64,000 bases of DNA from Acheta domesticus (GCA_031308135.1 JAHLJT010008756.1:130446997-130510996), one strand, 5' to 3'; counted from the first letter of the stretch, positions 35,401 to 47,398 are shown. The notes: generated by a model not told the origin, from the letters alone. Numbers and translations are program-made.

Positions 35401-36075
35401 AACATTCACATTTTATCAAAAGAACAAATTGTAAAAAGAAAATAACTTAATTAGCTTCCTCTCTTAAATTAATGATTTTACAACTTGCTAAAAAGACGGA
35501 GTGGATAGATTTATTTACATCATTATATCAGATTTGTAGGATTATTATAGGACCCAATTATAAATGTATTAAAAACAATTTAATATTTCGATATGGACTT
35601 ATATCTTTGAAAAACATTTAAAACTTGTTACACAAATGTCAACCTCATGGTAGTTCCGCTATGTGAGCTCTTACATTGCTGCTACTCCTGTACAGGAATC
35701 TGTAATCTCGAAATCTGGATAATGAATGATACGAAATGTCGTAATCTATTACATTCACCAGAATATGTCACTTGCCAAATATTAACTTACATTTCTGTTG
35801 ACGAGATGACTGTGAATCTAGTACAGGGATGGCGATACAGTGACACGCAAACATGATAATTCGGTCACAGATATAGATCCAAGCTTCATTCTAAAATTGG
35901 GCAGATGTCGTCCGGTACAAATACAATTAAAAATAAAAAAATAATATATAAAAAAATCAGTATAAAAACAAATTATCTTTGTCGTTACCTAGCACATTCA
36001 TATAGCTTTGATACTACAGATGAAAATACATGTATACTAACATTTAGATAAATAAACTTACATATTACACAAGTA
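32410..36075. other. AT-rich DNA, no gene recognised
   Basis: I checked frames on both strands and saw no conserved domain, no plausible exon chain and no defined repeat. A few GC-richer bits (for example 32600-32760 and 33620-33670) have no recognisable content. Confidence 0.45.
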
Positions 36076-36145
36076 TACACACATTCATACACGCATACAT
36101 ACATACATAGAAATACATACATACATACATACATACATACACAAA
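36076..36145. repeat. (ATAC)n microsatellite
   Basis: Interrupted catacata repeats, with the longest pure run at about 36107-36140. Confidence 0.9.
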
Positions 36146-37204
36146 AGCCTGTTCCTATTCACTCAAAATTATATTCAGACAAATGTGGATAAACATTTTT
36201 ACCTCACACCACAATATAATAATATACAATACTTATAATAATTATTACATTTATGACACGTAAGCATTCGTTACCATAAATCAAAAAATACTAACGAATG
36301 TCAGAATAGCCTAAAATATACGTTTTTGATTAGCAAACCAAACGCAAAAAAGTGAAATCACTTCACTTCACTGCATCTCATATCACTTTACCTAAATATT
36401 AACTGCTCAATAATTTTTAACTGTAATTTACCCATAATCGCACGTTTCACTTTACTACATTTTCCCTACAGTTTTTACCCTATTGACTAATTTCCTATAT
36501 TTCTTTCTTAAAACCTCGCGCTGAGCAAGGAAAGGGCTGAAAAACTGCCGCTGGCAAATCATTCCAATCTACAAAGGAGTTCTGTTTACAAAGGAAAGTT
36601 TGCCTACATCCGTTCTTTGTATTATCGTTCTAATTTTATATTTGTGATCAAATCTATTTAAATAATCTGGTTTATCTAGCCTTTCCCGAATTTCTTGCCA
36701 TGCAGAGAAACCAATGTGAGACTTATACATCCACATTGGTTCCACATCCACATTTACACATACACATATATAAGTGTCATGCTCCACGAACATATTTACC
36801 TAGTTGTTTTTTCTTCTTACAAGACTTCTACTTTATCCCTGCACATCTCGGATCTTTTCCGTCCAGACAGTTGTACAACTAGCGCAGTGGACATGGTTCT
36901 GATCACAATACCACTTGTATAGTCCCTGAAGACCTTTAAGAATCTGTTACAAAGCAGTAGCTGGTAATATTCTGCAATAAATTTCCATTGATTATCTGGA
37001 AAGCAAAAGATATGTCAATGTACATCAGTTGAAGTATTTAGATAGATGGATTTATTAGTTCGCTTTGAGCTAATGCTCGGTGGCAAACATGACAACAATT
37101 AGAATTAGAACAATAACAACCATTAACAATTCTAATTACCATTAGAATCAGAGGATGATATCCTAGTTCTAATTAATTTCTTGTTATCTCTAACTTGACT
37201 TCTA

Positions 37205-37465
37205 GTTTAACTAACACTTCACTTCACTACACTACACTCCCTTCCCTTTCACTACACTACACTTCACTTCACTGTATACCAGACATGACAATAATAATAA
37301 AAATAGCAAAAACTATATAAGCAATAATAATAATAACTTAATAATAATATATAATTTATATTAATATTATTAATAATATTTATTAATATATATATATAAT
37401 ATTTAATAATATTTAATAATATTAATAATATTATAATAATAATAATATTTAATTTATTAGGTTTC
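37205..37465. repeat. Short-period repeats: (CACTT/CACTA)n then TAA-rich
   Basis: A cacttcactacactaca-type pentanucleotide run at about 37209-37275 is followed by an ataat/taatat low-complexity tract at about 37295-37460. A related cacttcacttc run lies at about 36360. Confidence 0.85.
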
Positions 37466-37485
37466 CTATTTATGTTGACCTATAA

Positions 37486-38506
37486 CAGGCACGTCAAACC
37501 ACGCCCGCACGTGCTATTTGCGCGCATGGAAAGCCCGGCTCCCCTAAGGGCCGAGATAAATGTTGACCATCTTTCGCGTTCCCGTTCCCGTCAAACTTCG
37601 CGTTCCCGTCGTGTTGTGAACGCCTGCCTGAGATGTTCGCCTTTCAACTTTCTTTACGTTCCCGTTCGCGTTGCCGTTCCCGCTCCCGTGGAGTGGCCTT
37701 AAGGGCACGGGCAACTTCCCCCCACTCCGCACTCATTTCCCCTTAAATTCCCCTTAAAACTTGTACACCCGCAAGCTGAAGCGGTGAGAGGCGAGGAATA
37801 GTGACTTCTTGCGAAAATGTTTGCCATTTTTGTTCAATAAAACAACCGAGATTTGAATTAAGATTACATTGTTTACTATTTATTACTATTTTATGTTTAT
37901 TTTTTTAAAATTCTGTATTGTATAAACATTTCTGCCAAGAGACAGGAATACGTTGGAATGGCGATTTCTTTCCTCGTTTTCGTTTTGTTTTGTGTTTTTA
38001 AAGTATTCAATTATTTATTGTACTTAGCACTAATGTGAAATAAATTAACAAGTTTCTAAGAGTTAACAATTCTCGCTTACGGACGGACAGCGCTTTTAAG
38101 GGACAACAATCTTTGTTAAACCTAACGTGAACGTAGAAAGTAAATTCTTTTGCATCCCTCTTAAGTAAACACGATTACAAAATCAAGGTGATTTCAATCC
38201 AAAATGTTTAATTTTACTCTAAATTGAGAATTTGAAATCTGACTTATATTTTATTTAATCTTAATGGGCATTTGCTTGCATTTCTTTACTTGTATGAGAA
38301 AATGGGAATAATTGTAGGTAAATTTGTGACAATAACTGTCAAGGAACGTCTCCCAATGTTTGCCGTGAGCCAAGTATCTAGTGACGCACCGCCATTCCAC
38401 AGCAATTTGTACAACCCTTACTTTTAAATCTCGCGCCAATTTCTCTGGCGTAGTGCCCGAGAGCTCTAGTTCGCTTGTTACTTTACCCGCGACCTCGACA
38501 TGCCTG
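37486..38506. mobile_element. Possible hAT-like element (family H copy 1)
   Basis: The left end caggcacgtcaaaccacgcc and the right end (inverse caggcatgtcgaggtcgc) share CAGGCAYGTC. GC-rich subterminal stretches frame an AT-rich core, as in many hAT elements. A gttcccgttcccgt-type internal repeat lies at about 37578-37690. The 8-bp flanks (acctataa, ccctacgc) match at only four positions, so the boundaries are tentative. The core at about 37860-38240 is homologous, in reverse, to 47690-48060. Confidence 0.5.
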
Positions 38507-38614
38507 CCCTACGCATTTGTAATGTTTGAGAACTGCAGAAACATTTTAATTTGAATTCAGTGTCTATTACCAACTTTACCTTAAGTTTTTAAGCTTGATA
38601 ACTACGCTCTATTA

Positions 38615-38767
38615 ATTGCATAAAGAAAAAGTTCCATTTGTTATAGACAATCAAGTGAAAATATCATATAATTCATACAACAAAGTTCTATGAAACGTTG
38701 TACGAACTTCAACTTTGTTTTATGAACTTGATTGTCTATAAGAAATGGAACTTTTCCTTTATGCAAT
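38615..38767. mobile_element. Foldback MITE, 42-bp arms, TA flanks
   Basis: attgcataaagaaaaagttc then catttgttatagacaatcaa gt pairs with the inverse right arm ending cttttcctttatgcaat. TA occurs immediately outside both ends. The loop of about 70 bp also has partial internal symmetry (acaacaaagttctatgaaac / gtttcat-like). Confidence 0.85.
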
Positions 38768-38774
38768 TATGAAA

Positions 38775-40710
38775 GACAATCGATAAAAACTTTAGGCTCT
38801 ATTACGTTATATTAATATTACGTGAAATTAGTGTAAGCAGAAATACTTTAACTTTTATATTGAAGTGATAATGGTCTCTTGATTTTTAAATGAATTCAAG
38901 GTAACACGCTTGAAAGTTTACTTTGGCCCACGAGTCAAAAATGTTCGCTATCCCTGATTCAGTGTCACTCTCAGGGAGTGTTTCAAAGCAATTTCGAGCG
39001 CCATTGCTGTCGGAGCGGAGCTGCATTCTAAGCGCATGCGTGATAACCTACTTTCTGTTTGAATATCGCATTCATTGGCGAGATTACTTCATTCCAAAAC
39101 AAGGACGGCGCTCACAGCGACCAGAAATGGATGTTTCTGTTTCCACAAATGCACTTGATTTCAGCCTCCCCCTTCGACAATTGTGCCGACGTAAAAGCCC
39201 ATGCGCCTGCAGCTTTTGGATTGTAGGCGCAGTAGCTTTTGGTGCTGATGGGCAGACATGCCTCGAAATTCAGACAGTTTCGTTTCTTTAAAAGATAATA
39301 AGTATAGATGTATAGTCGTAGTTGTTCGTATGATCTATATTTACATTTCTACTTTTCATTTATAATACTTTTCATGATTTTTGTTATTTTGTTATTACAA
39401 TAATATTTTCTACACGTTTCCTGATTTTCGAAGTACTGCTCAATTTCCACAAAAATTGTTTACGACCAATTAACCTGTTTTTAAATAATAAAGATGTACA
39501 TTCTCTCGTGATACAAGGTTCCTTTTGACTGTACGGAGTGGCTTATTGGATACGGCAATGATTTTCTTCCTTTCTTTGTTTCCATCTTTATTTCTTTCTA
39601 TCTTTTTCTTTCTTTCTTTCTCTTCTAGCTCGCTTGTTTGCTCGGCGTTGGAAAATATTTGTTTTTCTTGTAATTATGAAATAATTGGCTCTGAGACATC
39701 ACACATCTTTGTGCCTTTTCAGTCAGTAACTTCTGAGTGGTCGTATAGTAAGGCGAAGTTCTGTAAGTAAATTAGGAATTTTGTTAACTTTAGAATTGTA
39801 GAATTGCACGTGGTTTCTGCAGGCTCGTACCACATCAATTATGTAACTATTTTACAACTACTGAATTTGCTCTCTGAGAAAAGATGCCCTTTCTTGATAA
39901 AATGTTAGATTTTTCAAACATCAAGATACTAGCTGAACGTGGTATCGCCTACGTATACGTTTTAAACGTATTTTCATGTGTTGAAAATTTTACAATGATT
40001 GTCGCAGAGTCCTTGTCAAGTGTGGTGAAGATTAATACAACACAAATACGGAAAATAAATAATTTACATAATAATGTTGGTAGATGAACCACGATCATTA
40101 TTTTTCGCCTGTCGAGAAGAGCTGATTGGTTCCTATTGTATTCTGCCAGACGCTGTAGGGCTGAAGCAGAACTGGTACGTAATAACTCGCTGGAGGTCAG
40201 TAGCAGTGCGAAAGATAAAAATTTGTAACCTAAGAGCAGGGTACTGTAAAATAAAACTAAATAAATTATAGTATTTTATTTAAATTTGAACCAATTACTT
40301 TAAAAATAATCCTAAACACCGTTGTTTATATGAAATTGATCTTTTTTATCTTTCAAAAGGATTGTTTATGAAGAAATCCCGGGCAACGACCAGTATTTTG
40401 CTAGTGATTTAGAAGACAAAAGACCACTGTCGTCATAAAAATATCGTAACTCCCTTTGCCCAACAACACGATCGAATTGTAAACACATAATTTTATTTTA
40501 CATAATTCTTATATTTTTGTCTGTTTTGGAAAACAATACATACATACTAAATGTTCATATTTTGCTTCTATTATTACCATATATTCCGTTCCCTGCATAT
40601 CGCCAATGTCTTCGGAATTGTTCCTCGGCTGCCCCCTCTTCACTGTTTGATTTAATTTTATTCACTGGTCAGCCGTAAAGCTTTACTTCTTATGGTTTCA
40701 GAAAACAACA
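38775..40710. other. No gene recognised; CT microsatellite at 39568-39630
   Basis: A + frame of 122 codons at 38923-39291 has no family resemblance, and its start and splice context are unconvincing. A tttctttctttctc run is the only repeat noticed. Confidence 0.4.
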
Positions 40711-40717
40711 CAATATA

Positions 40718-42235
40718 CAGAGTGTCCCATCAACTGTGGACCACCCCCATAACTTCTAAATAGTTCACGATATCGAAGTGCAGTTTTCATTCAACAACGC
40801 GGAATCATGGAGCAAGTAATACGATCTAGAAAAATTGTTTGCAACATTTTTCGTTTCCGATAAATTGAATCATCTTTGATTTTTTAAATGGAACTTTATT
40901 TTTTCCTCATTAGCAATGAACAGATCATGAAAAGATTAATACAATGATGTATCATATGTTAATATTTTGATAGTAATTTGAGTATTAAATTAGAGTTTGC
41001 GATATTAAATTAAACGGACAACATTTGCTGTAGCAGCCCTCACGTTGTTGCCTTTGGGTAGGTGACCTTCGCATCGCAGTGCCGAGACTACTATAGGGAG
41101 AGGAGTGACAGAGGGGCGGTAGCGCAAGCTGTCATAACTAGAAACATATCAATATTAACGATCAGAATGAAATATTTTGCATTGATTCATCAGAATTGAT
41201 CATTTCTTTCACTGACTGCAATCCAAAGCGTCGATCATTAGAATTAACGATATAAAGAAATTGGTTGTGTACGGCAGACTCTAAAAAGGTAATGTTCAAA
41301 CTTAACAAGAATCGAGCTTGATGCCTAATGACTGTATGGACAAGCCAGCATTTCAAAACACTACAAATACCTTGAAATGAAAAGTTGAAGATTTGCACTA
41401 AAATATCTCCAGAACATCAGATGATGAAAAGGAAGAAATTCGTTATTATTGCCTTTAGTCCACTTCTCATTGTAAATTTACAAAAATAAATAAATGTTGA
41501 TAACAATAGGAAAAACTGAATAAAAATATGTACATTATTTACTTTATTAAATTATTTACTAAACTCTGTGTCATCCATCGACTGCAATGCTTCTCTGAAG
41601 TCGTTTGTGCAAGGGCTGATGAAATACTGCAGTCATTTGTGACGCTAGAGGACATCGATGCTTTCAACCAGAAGATAAATTTAATTCTGAGGAAACAATG
41701 GAAAAAAATCTTTAATTTTCTTAGTTAATACTGATGTTTGTTCCTGTGTCAGTCCTGAAAAGACCATGGAATGCTGTGAGTACGCCTCTTTCGCCACTTT
41801 GCCACACCGCTCAGTCTCCCCTCTCCCCGTAACAGTCTCGACGCCGCGAAGGTCAGCGTCCCCAAAGGTGACAGTTGCAAGGGCTACTAGTGTAGGAAAT
41901 ATTATCCGTTTAATTTAAAATCACATGTCAGAAACTTATTTTATACTCAAATTACCGTGAAAATACTAACATGTGATACATCATTGTATTCCTCTTTTTA
42001 CGATCTAGTCATTGCTAATGAGAAAAATATATAGTTCCATTTAAATAATCAAAGATGATTAAATTTCTCGAAAACTAAAAATATTTCAAGCAATATCTCT
42101 ACGTATAATTGTCACCTTACCCAATATCTCTACGGCATATTACTTGCCCCGTGATTCCGCATTGTTGAGCGAAAACTGCACTTCGATATCGTACGCCATT
42201 TAGAAGTTACGGAGCCCATAGTTAGTGCGACACTG
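40718..42235. mobile_element. DNA transposon with ~420-bp terminal inverted repeats (1518 bp)
   Basis: The termini are cagagtgtcccatcaactgt and the inverse of the right end (cagtgtcgcactaactatgg). TA lies outside both ends (40716-40717 and 42236-42237). The inverted match runs inward through aacttctaaat, acgatatcgaagtgcagttt, catctttgatt...aaatggaact, caatgatgtatca, and gaccttcgc...cgagact to about 41135/41795. The ~650-bp unique centre lacks a recognisable transposase; the best frame, 41528-41728, is not identifiable. The TA site and CAG-start ends suggest the IS630-Tc1-mariner group. Confidence 0.88.
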
Positions 42236-42303
42236 TATACCACAATTATTCCATTATTTATATTGAAAGTTAACTGAATCGGGCTCCTGCAATTTTGATA
42301 TTT

Positions 42304-42788
42304 CTGTGGACACGGGGTAAAAGTTCTTCTGAGGCAATTTTTGGCGAAATTTGGTAAAGTACTGAAACTACAAGTTAAGTACCTAGTATATTTTATTTTA
42401 GTACAACGGCCGAATTTAAATGCTGCCTCCTTAATGAGAAAAAAGGGTTGGGAAATAGCGTTGAGCGTAGGAAAAAACGTTGGCTCAACAACTAACCCAG
42501 TGATGTCAAGGTCTTCTACTGGTGGCAGTGGCATGCGTCGTGGCACCGTAGCGTGATCAACTAGCGTCGGGAAAGCGAACTATAACGAGTAGTAGTAACC
42601 CCTCCGTTTTACAGTAGGGATAGCGTTGTCTCTGGTGGCAGGGTAACGAACTGCGTGGAGGGGCGATTTCGTCGTGGCACTCGTGCCACGGACTCCTGCT
42701 CGTGGCATGGACCTTGCCGACACTGATCCAACCCTTGTTTTCTCCAAACGAAGATTTTTGACTTACGGACTTTTACACCGTGACCACC
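42304..42788. mobile_element. MITE family G, long copy (485 bp)
   Basis: The termini ctgtggacacggggtaaaag and gacttacggacttttacacc gtgaccac match the short copy at 7042-7278. Internal blocks are shared (tactgaaactacaagttaag, tattttattttagta, cccttgttttctccaaac). About 240 bp of extra centre, including a ggtggcag...gtcgtggcac stretch, is missing from the short copy, which therefore looks like an internal-deletion derivative. The flanking duplication (tattt/gattt) is imperfect. Confidence 0.85.
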
Positions 42789-42789
42789 G

Positions 42790-43130
42790 ATTTGTTAATG
42801 TCGTGCCCCTTCGGCTGGCGATGTCCTGCCCGCGGCGGCGCGACCTTGGCCTGCAGCAGTGCAGCGGAGCGCCTGGGTAAGCGCGGGGGGGGGGGAGGGG
42901 GCGGCGTGGGCCGCGCTGGCGGTGGCGAGCGGGGAAGGCGCCTGGTCAAAGGCGGCCGCTGGGTCGCGTGCGTGCGGCGGTCGCCGGCGGGCGGCGGACG
43001 GAAAGCCAAGGTCGTCGCCCACCCACCCTCCGCGACGCGATGCGACGGGCAGTGGGCCGAGGGAGGGAACGCGACAAACGTTTCAAACGATCGGTGGTAA
43101 ATTTATGCTCAGCGTGCAAATTAAATTTAG
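42790..43130. other. CpG-rich patch, possible island
   Basis: Dense CpG and a poly-G run (about 42886-42900). An ATG at about 42798 would read an open frame to a cctgggtaagc donor-like site near 42871, but there is no signal peptide or other recognisable content and several alternative frames are equally open. I do not call an exon. Confidence 0.35.
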
Positions 43131-43134
43131 AGTG

Positions 43135-43912
43135 CAGTGGCGTAGCGTGACTCACACGTTTGGGGATACTCAACAATAACACACAAAATGTCATTATCAA
43201 CTACTTCATCTAACAGGCGAACGCAACACAAGGCAGATACACTGGGACTACTTCCACGATCTCGATTGCTTACGACGGTGTAGGCGCTTCCCACAAAATC
43301 CTCACAGCAGTCAGGGCTGCCGATGTCTTAAAAGCAAATTATACAATGGCTCAGCTTTAATTCTTATACGCGAATGGCAATAAGACCATTAGTTAATTTA
43401 TACATTGCAGACTGAAATAATATGTAATCTATTTAAGAGATAATACAATTTCTTGGATATTAATTAAGAAATAGTAGTCAGACACTATTTCTACAGTTTG
43501 TACCCATGACCAAACGGGGACTCCCGAGTGAGAGAGAGAAAGATAATTTACTGACCGCCTGAAGTGTGCTGCGCTCTCGTGCACAAACGAGCTTCTTTCC
43601 GCAGTAGACGCTAGCGTAAAGCAGTCGGGTTTCTTTGGGCCAGGGGTGAAGAGGTGAGAGGGGAACCTCGCCATCTGCGCATGCGTCATTGCTCGTCGCA
43701 ATCTGGCGGCAGACGCTAGAAGCATTTTAGCTTCCAAGCAATCAGAGGCCAGCTTCAACAGCCCGCCGAATTCAATCATAGGAAATCAATTTAAAATTAA
43801 TACAAAACGTGTTTCGCTCAACAGACCACTTGTAAGATTATCAAGACAGTATTTAAGGTTCTTATATACGGGGATGCTCAGCATCTCAGCGTCCCCTGAC
43901 GCTACGCCACTG
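43135..43912. mobile_element. hAT-like non-autonomous element (778 bp)
   Basis: The left end cagtggcgtagcgtgact and the right end gacgctacgccactg form a ~14-bp inverted repeat (CAGTGGCGTAGCGT). The flanking 8-bp duplication is ttagagtg (43127-43134) against gtagagtg (43913-43920), one mismatch. A gggatactc near the left end pairs with gggatgctc near the right. No transposase is present. Confidence 0.85.
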
Positions 43913-43969
43913 GTAGAGTGGACTTATACATATTTTCAACTTGTTCACAGATTTTCATTCTTATTCTTG

Positions 43970-44360
43970 TCGATCTCCTTCACCTCCTTCCCCTCCTTCA
44001 CCCCTTTCTTCTCCTCTTTTCTCGTCGACTTTCTCCTTCGCCTCTTTGCCTTTCCCTTCTCCTCCTCCTCTTTCTCTCTCCTCTTCTTCTGGTTCTTCTC
44101 ATCCTCTTTCTCCTTCTCCTCCCTTTCTCCTTATCCTTTTCCTCTTTCTCCTCATCCTTTTCCTCTTTCTCATCCTTTTCCTTCTCCGCCTTCTCCTTCT
44201 TCTCTTACTTCACCTTCTGTTCCAACTCCATCTCCGTGTCCGTCTCCTCCGTCTCTTTCTCATATCTTCTCCAGTCCCCTTCTACTTCATTTTCTCTTCT
44301 GTCTCCTCCTTCCCTTCTACCTTCCTCCTCTGCCTTCTCCTGCTTCTTCTAATTCTTTTT
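43970..44360. repeat. Polypyrimidine tract (CT-rich)
   Basis: Nearly pure C/T on the + strand with degenerate ctcctt and tttctc words. The long frames (Ser/Phe/Leu/Pro-rich) are artefacts of composition. It abuts the hAT-like element at 43912. Confidence 0.9.
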
Positions 44361-44880
44361 TCTTGCATTATCATCATTTGAGTCTATTTTATTCAGGAAT
44401 ACATTTCTCCTGTGCCATCCCAACTTTCGCCCGCTGTAACGTCTGTTTAGTTGGTGGCAGGGCTATTTCAAACCCAGCAAACTTTTAAAGTAAACGAAAA
44501 ATCAGGGTAAATAAATCCATTGAATTAGCCTTCTGAGCAATATCACAAAATACGGAGTGTATTTGACTAGGAAATAAATACAACTGGACGATGCTTTCCA
44601 GGAAAATCCAGGTACTGCAATCAGATGAGCAGAAAAAAACTAGTTTATCTTTGGAAATAAAAATATCTCTATTTGGACAAACACTCCACATTTGTTGCGG
44701 AGAGTAGCTCATCTAAAAAGTTTTTCTTGATGCAGAAGAATGGGGATGTGGGATAAAGAAAAACCACGTCAGAAACGTAAACGTACAGAACACAAACTGA
44801 AGATAAACGATCTGTCTAAAGAAAAGAACTAGAACAAAAAGAGACTAGATAGGAGAAGAAAGGCAAAAATAAGTGTTTGA

Positions 44881-45075
44881 AGCAGTGGCGGAGGCATTGG
44901 GTCTATGTTTCCCCCAAAAGACCTAGAGTTTTCCTTTGTTACCTTCCTTTATTTGGCAAAATTGATTTATATATTTATTTTTTAGAATCATTTCATTATT
45001 TAAATAATAATATTGTGTAGTATCATATATGCACTACAAAAATAATGAACAATATAATAGGAAATGTATTTATTA
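44881..45075 (+). mobile_element. Repeat family K, copy 1 (one terminus)
   Basis: It begins cagtggcggaggcattgg and continues with cccccaaaagacc, accttcctttatttggcaaa, and aataatattgtgtagtatca. The same order occurs on the minus strand at 51540-51735. The cagtggcgga start resembles a hAT terminus. A pogo-like MITE lies directly at its right edge. Confidence 0.65.
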
Positions 45076-45257
45076 CAGTAAACCTTCATTAACACGAATT
45101 CCAAGAGACCGAGATATTCAGAGTTTGTGTTATAAAAATTCGTATTATCCAAGTATTGTGATGTCCGTATTACCGTAATCCCTTGCCGGGGCCAAAGTTT
45201 TGTTCGTGTTAAGGCGAAATTCGTGTTAAGCGAGTTCGTGCTAATGAGGGTTTACTG
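45076..45257. mobile_element. pogo/Tigger-like MITE copy 1 (182 bp)
   Basis: The termini cagtaaaccttcattaacac and the inverse of gtgctaatgagggtttactg flank the element, with TA on each side. Internal landmarks (aattcgtattatc, taccgtaatcccttg, ttcgtgttaagcgagtt) match the copy at 59660-59842. The CAGTAAACC(C/T)TC start is typical of pogo-type TIRs. Non-coding. Confidence 0.92.
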
Positions 45258-45399
45258 TATTTACAAAAATATAAGATGCCCATTCTTCCAAAATTATCGA
45301 CTGGATCCTCCCCTGCTTTGAAGGGATATTGACGCGAATGAGAGAGCAGTGAGAATGCAAATGACGCAGACGACTGACCCCAAACGCGTCCTTCCCCTG

Positions 45400-46035
45400 A
45401 CCTTTTTTCTACTCCTCTTCCTTTCCCTTTTCTCCTCCTTCTCTTTCTTCCCTTTTCCTCCTTTTGTCCCTTCTCATTCTTCTCCTCTTTCTCCTCCTTC
45501 TCCTCCTCCTCCATCTCCATTTCTCCTTCTCCTTTTTCTCCTCCTTTTCCTTCTCCCTTTCTCATTCTATTCTTTCTCCTCCTCCTTCTGCTTCTACCTT
45601 TCTCTTCCTTCTCCTTTTTCTCCTCTTCCTTATCCCTTTCTCCTCCTCCTTCTCCGTTTCTCCTTCTCCCCTTCTCATTCTCCCTTTCTCTTTCTCCCTT
45701 TCTCATTCTCCTCTTTTTCCTCCTTCCCCTTCCTTTCGTCTCCTCCCTTTCTCCTCCTCCTTCTTCTCCATCTCCCTTTCTCCTTCCCCTTTTTCTCCTC
45801 CTTCTCCTCCTCCTTTTCTCATTCTCCTCTTTCTCCTCCTCCTTCTTCTTCTCCCTTTCTCGCCCTTCTCCTTTTTCTCCTCCTCCTCGTTCTTTCTCCT
45901 CTTTCTCCTCCTTCCCCTTTTCTCCTCCTTCCCCTTCTCCTCCTTCCCACTTTCTCCCTCTCCTCCTCTTTCTCCTCCTCCTTCTCCTTCTCCTATTCCA
46001 ACTCCTTCCCTTCCGTGTTCTCCTCCGTCTCTCTC
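45400..46035. repeat. Long polypyrimidine tract
   Basis: About 630 bp of almost pure C/T with tctcctcc and ccttctcc words. It produces stop-free frames of 240-400 codons on + and a Glu/Lys/Arg/Gly-rich frame on -, none of which I accept as genes. The mirror-like purine/pyrimidine asymmetry is compatible with triplex (H-DNA) formation. Confidence 0.9.
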
Positions 46036-46039
46036 TCTC

Positions 46040-46245
46040 AATTGTCATCTTCGTCGCCGGGCAGCGGCGCCGGTCCGTCCTAGAGCTGGGCGCGCCCGCA
46101 TCTGGGGAGGCCAGGGCGCCTGCCGCCGCGAGCGAGGGCGCGCTGTCCTGCCCTGTCCTGTCCTCGCGCCAGGAAGCGGCTCGTTGCCTCTCGCGCAGTG
46201 GGCGCTCGCCCGTCCTCGCGGGCGAAAACGGAAACACCACTGCAC
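46040..46245. other. CpG-rich patch next to the polypyrimidine tract
   Basis: The stretch gccgggcagcggcgccgg to ctcgcgggcga is CpG-dense. It may be an island or promoter remnant. No start codon with supporting features was found. Confidence 0.35.
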
Positions 46246-46689
46246 TTGCAACACTTCTTTCTTACTGACAAATGATTGCGAAACGTTATATTTAGATGAA
46301 CCGCTCTCACACGAATATTACCACATAAGTTATACTGAAGCTGCCATACCCCATCACTCAGGCTTACCAACACTCAGGCTTAGTTGTGTCTTCGCGACCT
46401 CTGTGTACTCTTCTTCTTCTGCGCCTTGTTCTTCGCATTCTATTTCTTCTACGTCGTCTTCGCTTTTTCCCCTTTCTTCATCGTCTTCCCTTTTACGCCT
46501 TCTTCGTCGTCTTCTTTTTCGTCTTCTTCGTCATCGCCTTCATTTTCATCTTCTTTTTCGTTTTATTCTTTGTCATCGTTTTAATTTTCTTCGTCGTATT
46601 CTTCGACGTTGTATTCATCCTGTCTTCTGCTGTGTCGTCATATTCGTTTTGTCCGCCGTCTACTTATTCTTTTTTCTTCATTATCCTTG

Positions 46690-47095
46690 AATTATTATTT
46701 TTCTTCATCGCCGTACCCTTCACCATTGTCGTGGTTTTCGAACTCTTTTTCCTCTTCACCGTCATTGTTTTCTTTGCCATCTTTGTTGTCGCCTTCGTCG
46801 TCATCTTTTTTGGGAGAGGATCTGTCAGAAGAGACCGCAGAAAAGGCTTACATAGAAGAAGAAAAAGAGCGCAAAGAAGACTACGATGATGAAGGCGAAT
46901 ACAAAGAAGAAAAGGCTATGAAAAAGAGGCAAAAGATGACTACGAAAAAGACTACGAAGATGACTACAATACAAAAAAAACGACGACGAAGGAGAAAACA
47001 AAGGTGGCAAAGAAAACAACGGTGAAGAGGAACAAGAGTTTGAAAAACACGACAACGGTGACGAGTACGGCGATGAAGAAAAATAATAATTATTA
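46690..47095. repeat. Inverted duplication of an acidic, coding-like segment
   Basis: The arms at about 46690-46815 and 46968-47095 are reverse complements at roughly 88% by eye around a ~150-bp loop. Read outward from the loop, each arm encodes a Glu/Asp/Asn/Lys-rich peptide (DDEG.N, then GKENN, then GEEE, EFE, HDNG, YGDEEK) and each ends at the same TAA. The arms differ by one in-frame 3-bp gap. On the + strand the loop continues the acidic frame (LSEETAEKAYIEEEKERKED) but has two frameshifts near 46918 and 46972. It is a duplicated low-complexity coding-like sequence, probably non-functional. Confidence 0.75.
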
Positions 47096-47184
47096 AAACT
47101 CTGTATTACAGAACACCTGAAAATGCGAAAATGGCATGGATTCTTACTTCGTGTAGAAAAAGTAAAAAGTCGAAGTCTTCCGTG

Positions 47185-47300
47185 GCCAGTGTCATGTGAG
47201 TGCTCTTGGCTGTCCGGGTGACGCCGCGTCGATGCATAGCATCGCAGCCTTCGACGCGGCGTCTCCCGGACACAAGAACACTTACGCAAAGGGCACCTGG
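47185..47300. repeat. GC-rich hairpin
   Basis: tgtccgggtgacgccgcgtc ga pairs with tcgacgcggcgtctcccgga ca around an ~18-bp loop. The pairing continues more weakly outward (agtgctcttgg / caagaacact). Confidence 0.8.
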
Positions 47301-47398
47301 CCTGACAGACATCTGGAGTCATGAGTCGATAGTTACCGTCCCAAATTTAGCGACATTAATTCCTACTTTTTATATTAATTAATGATTCTCTGTATTAT

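Noticed and set aside
38923..39291. A 122-codon + frame
   Set aside because: No family resemblance, and it lies in AT-rich DNA without splice context or neighbouring exons.
42798..42875. A second first-exon candidate with a gtaagc donor
   Set aside because: The start lacks an upstream closed frame specific to it, several frames are open because of GC content, and the peptide has no leader or domain feature.
45209..46690. 408-codon + frame and 343-codon - frame
   Set aside because: Composition-driven readings of the polypyrimidine tract. No conserved motif.
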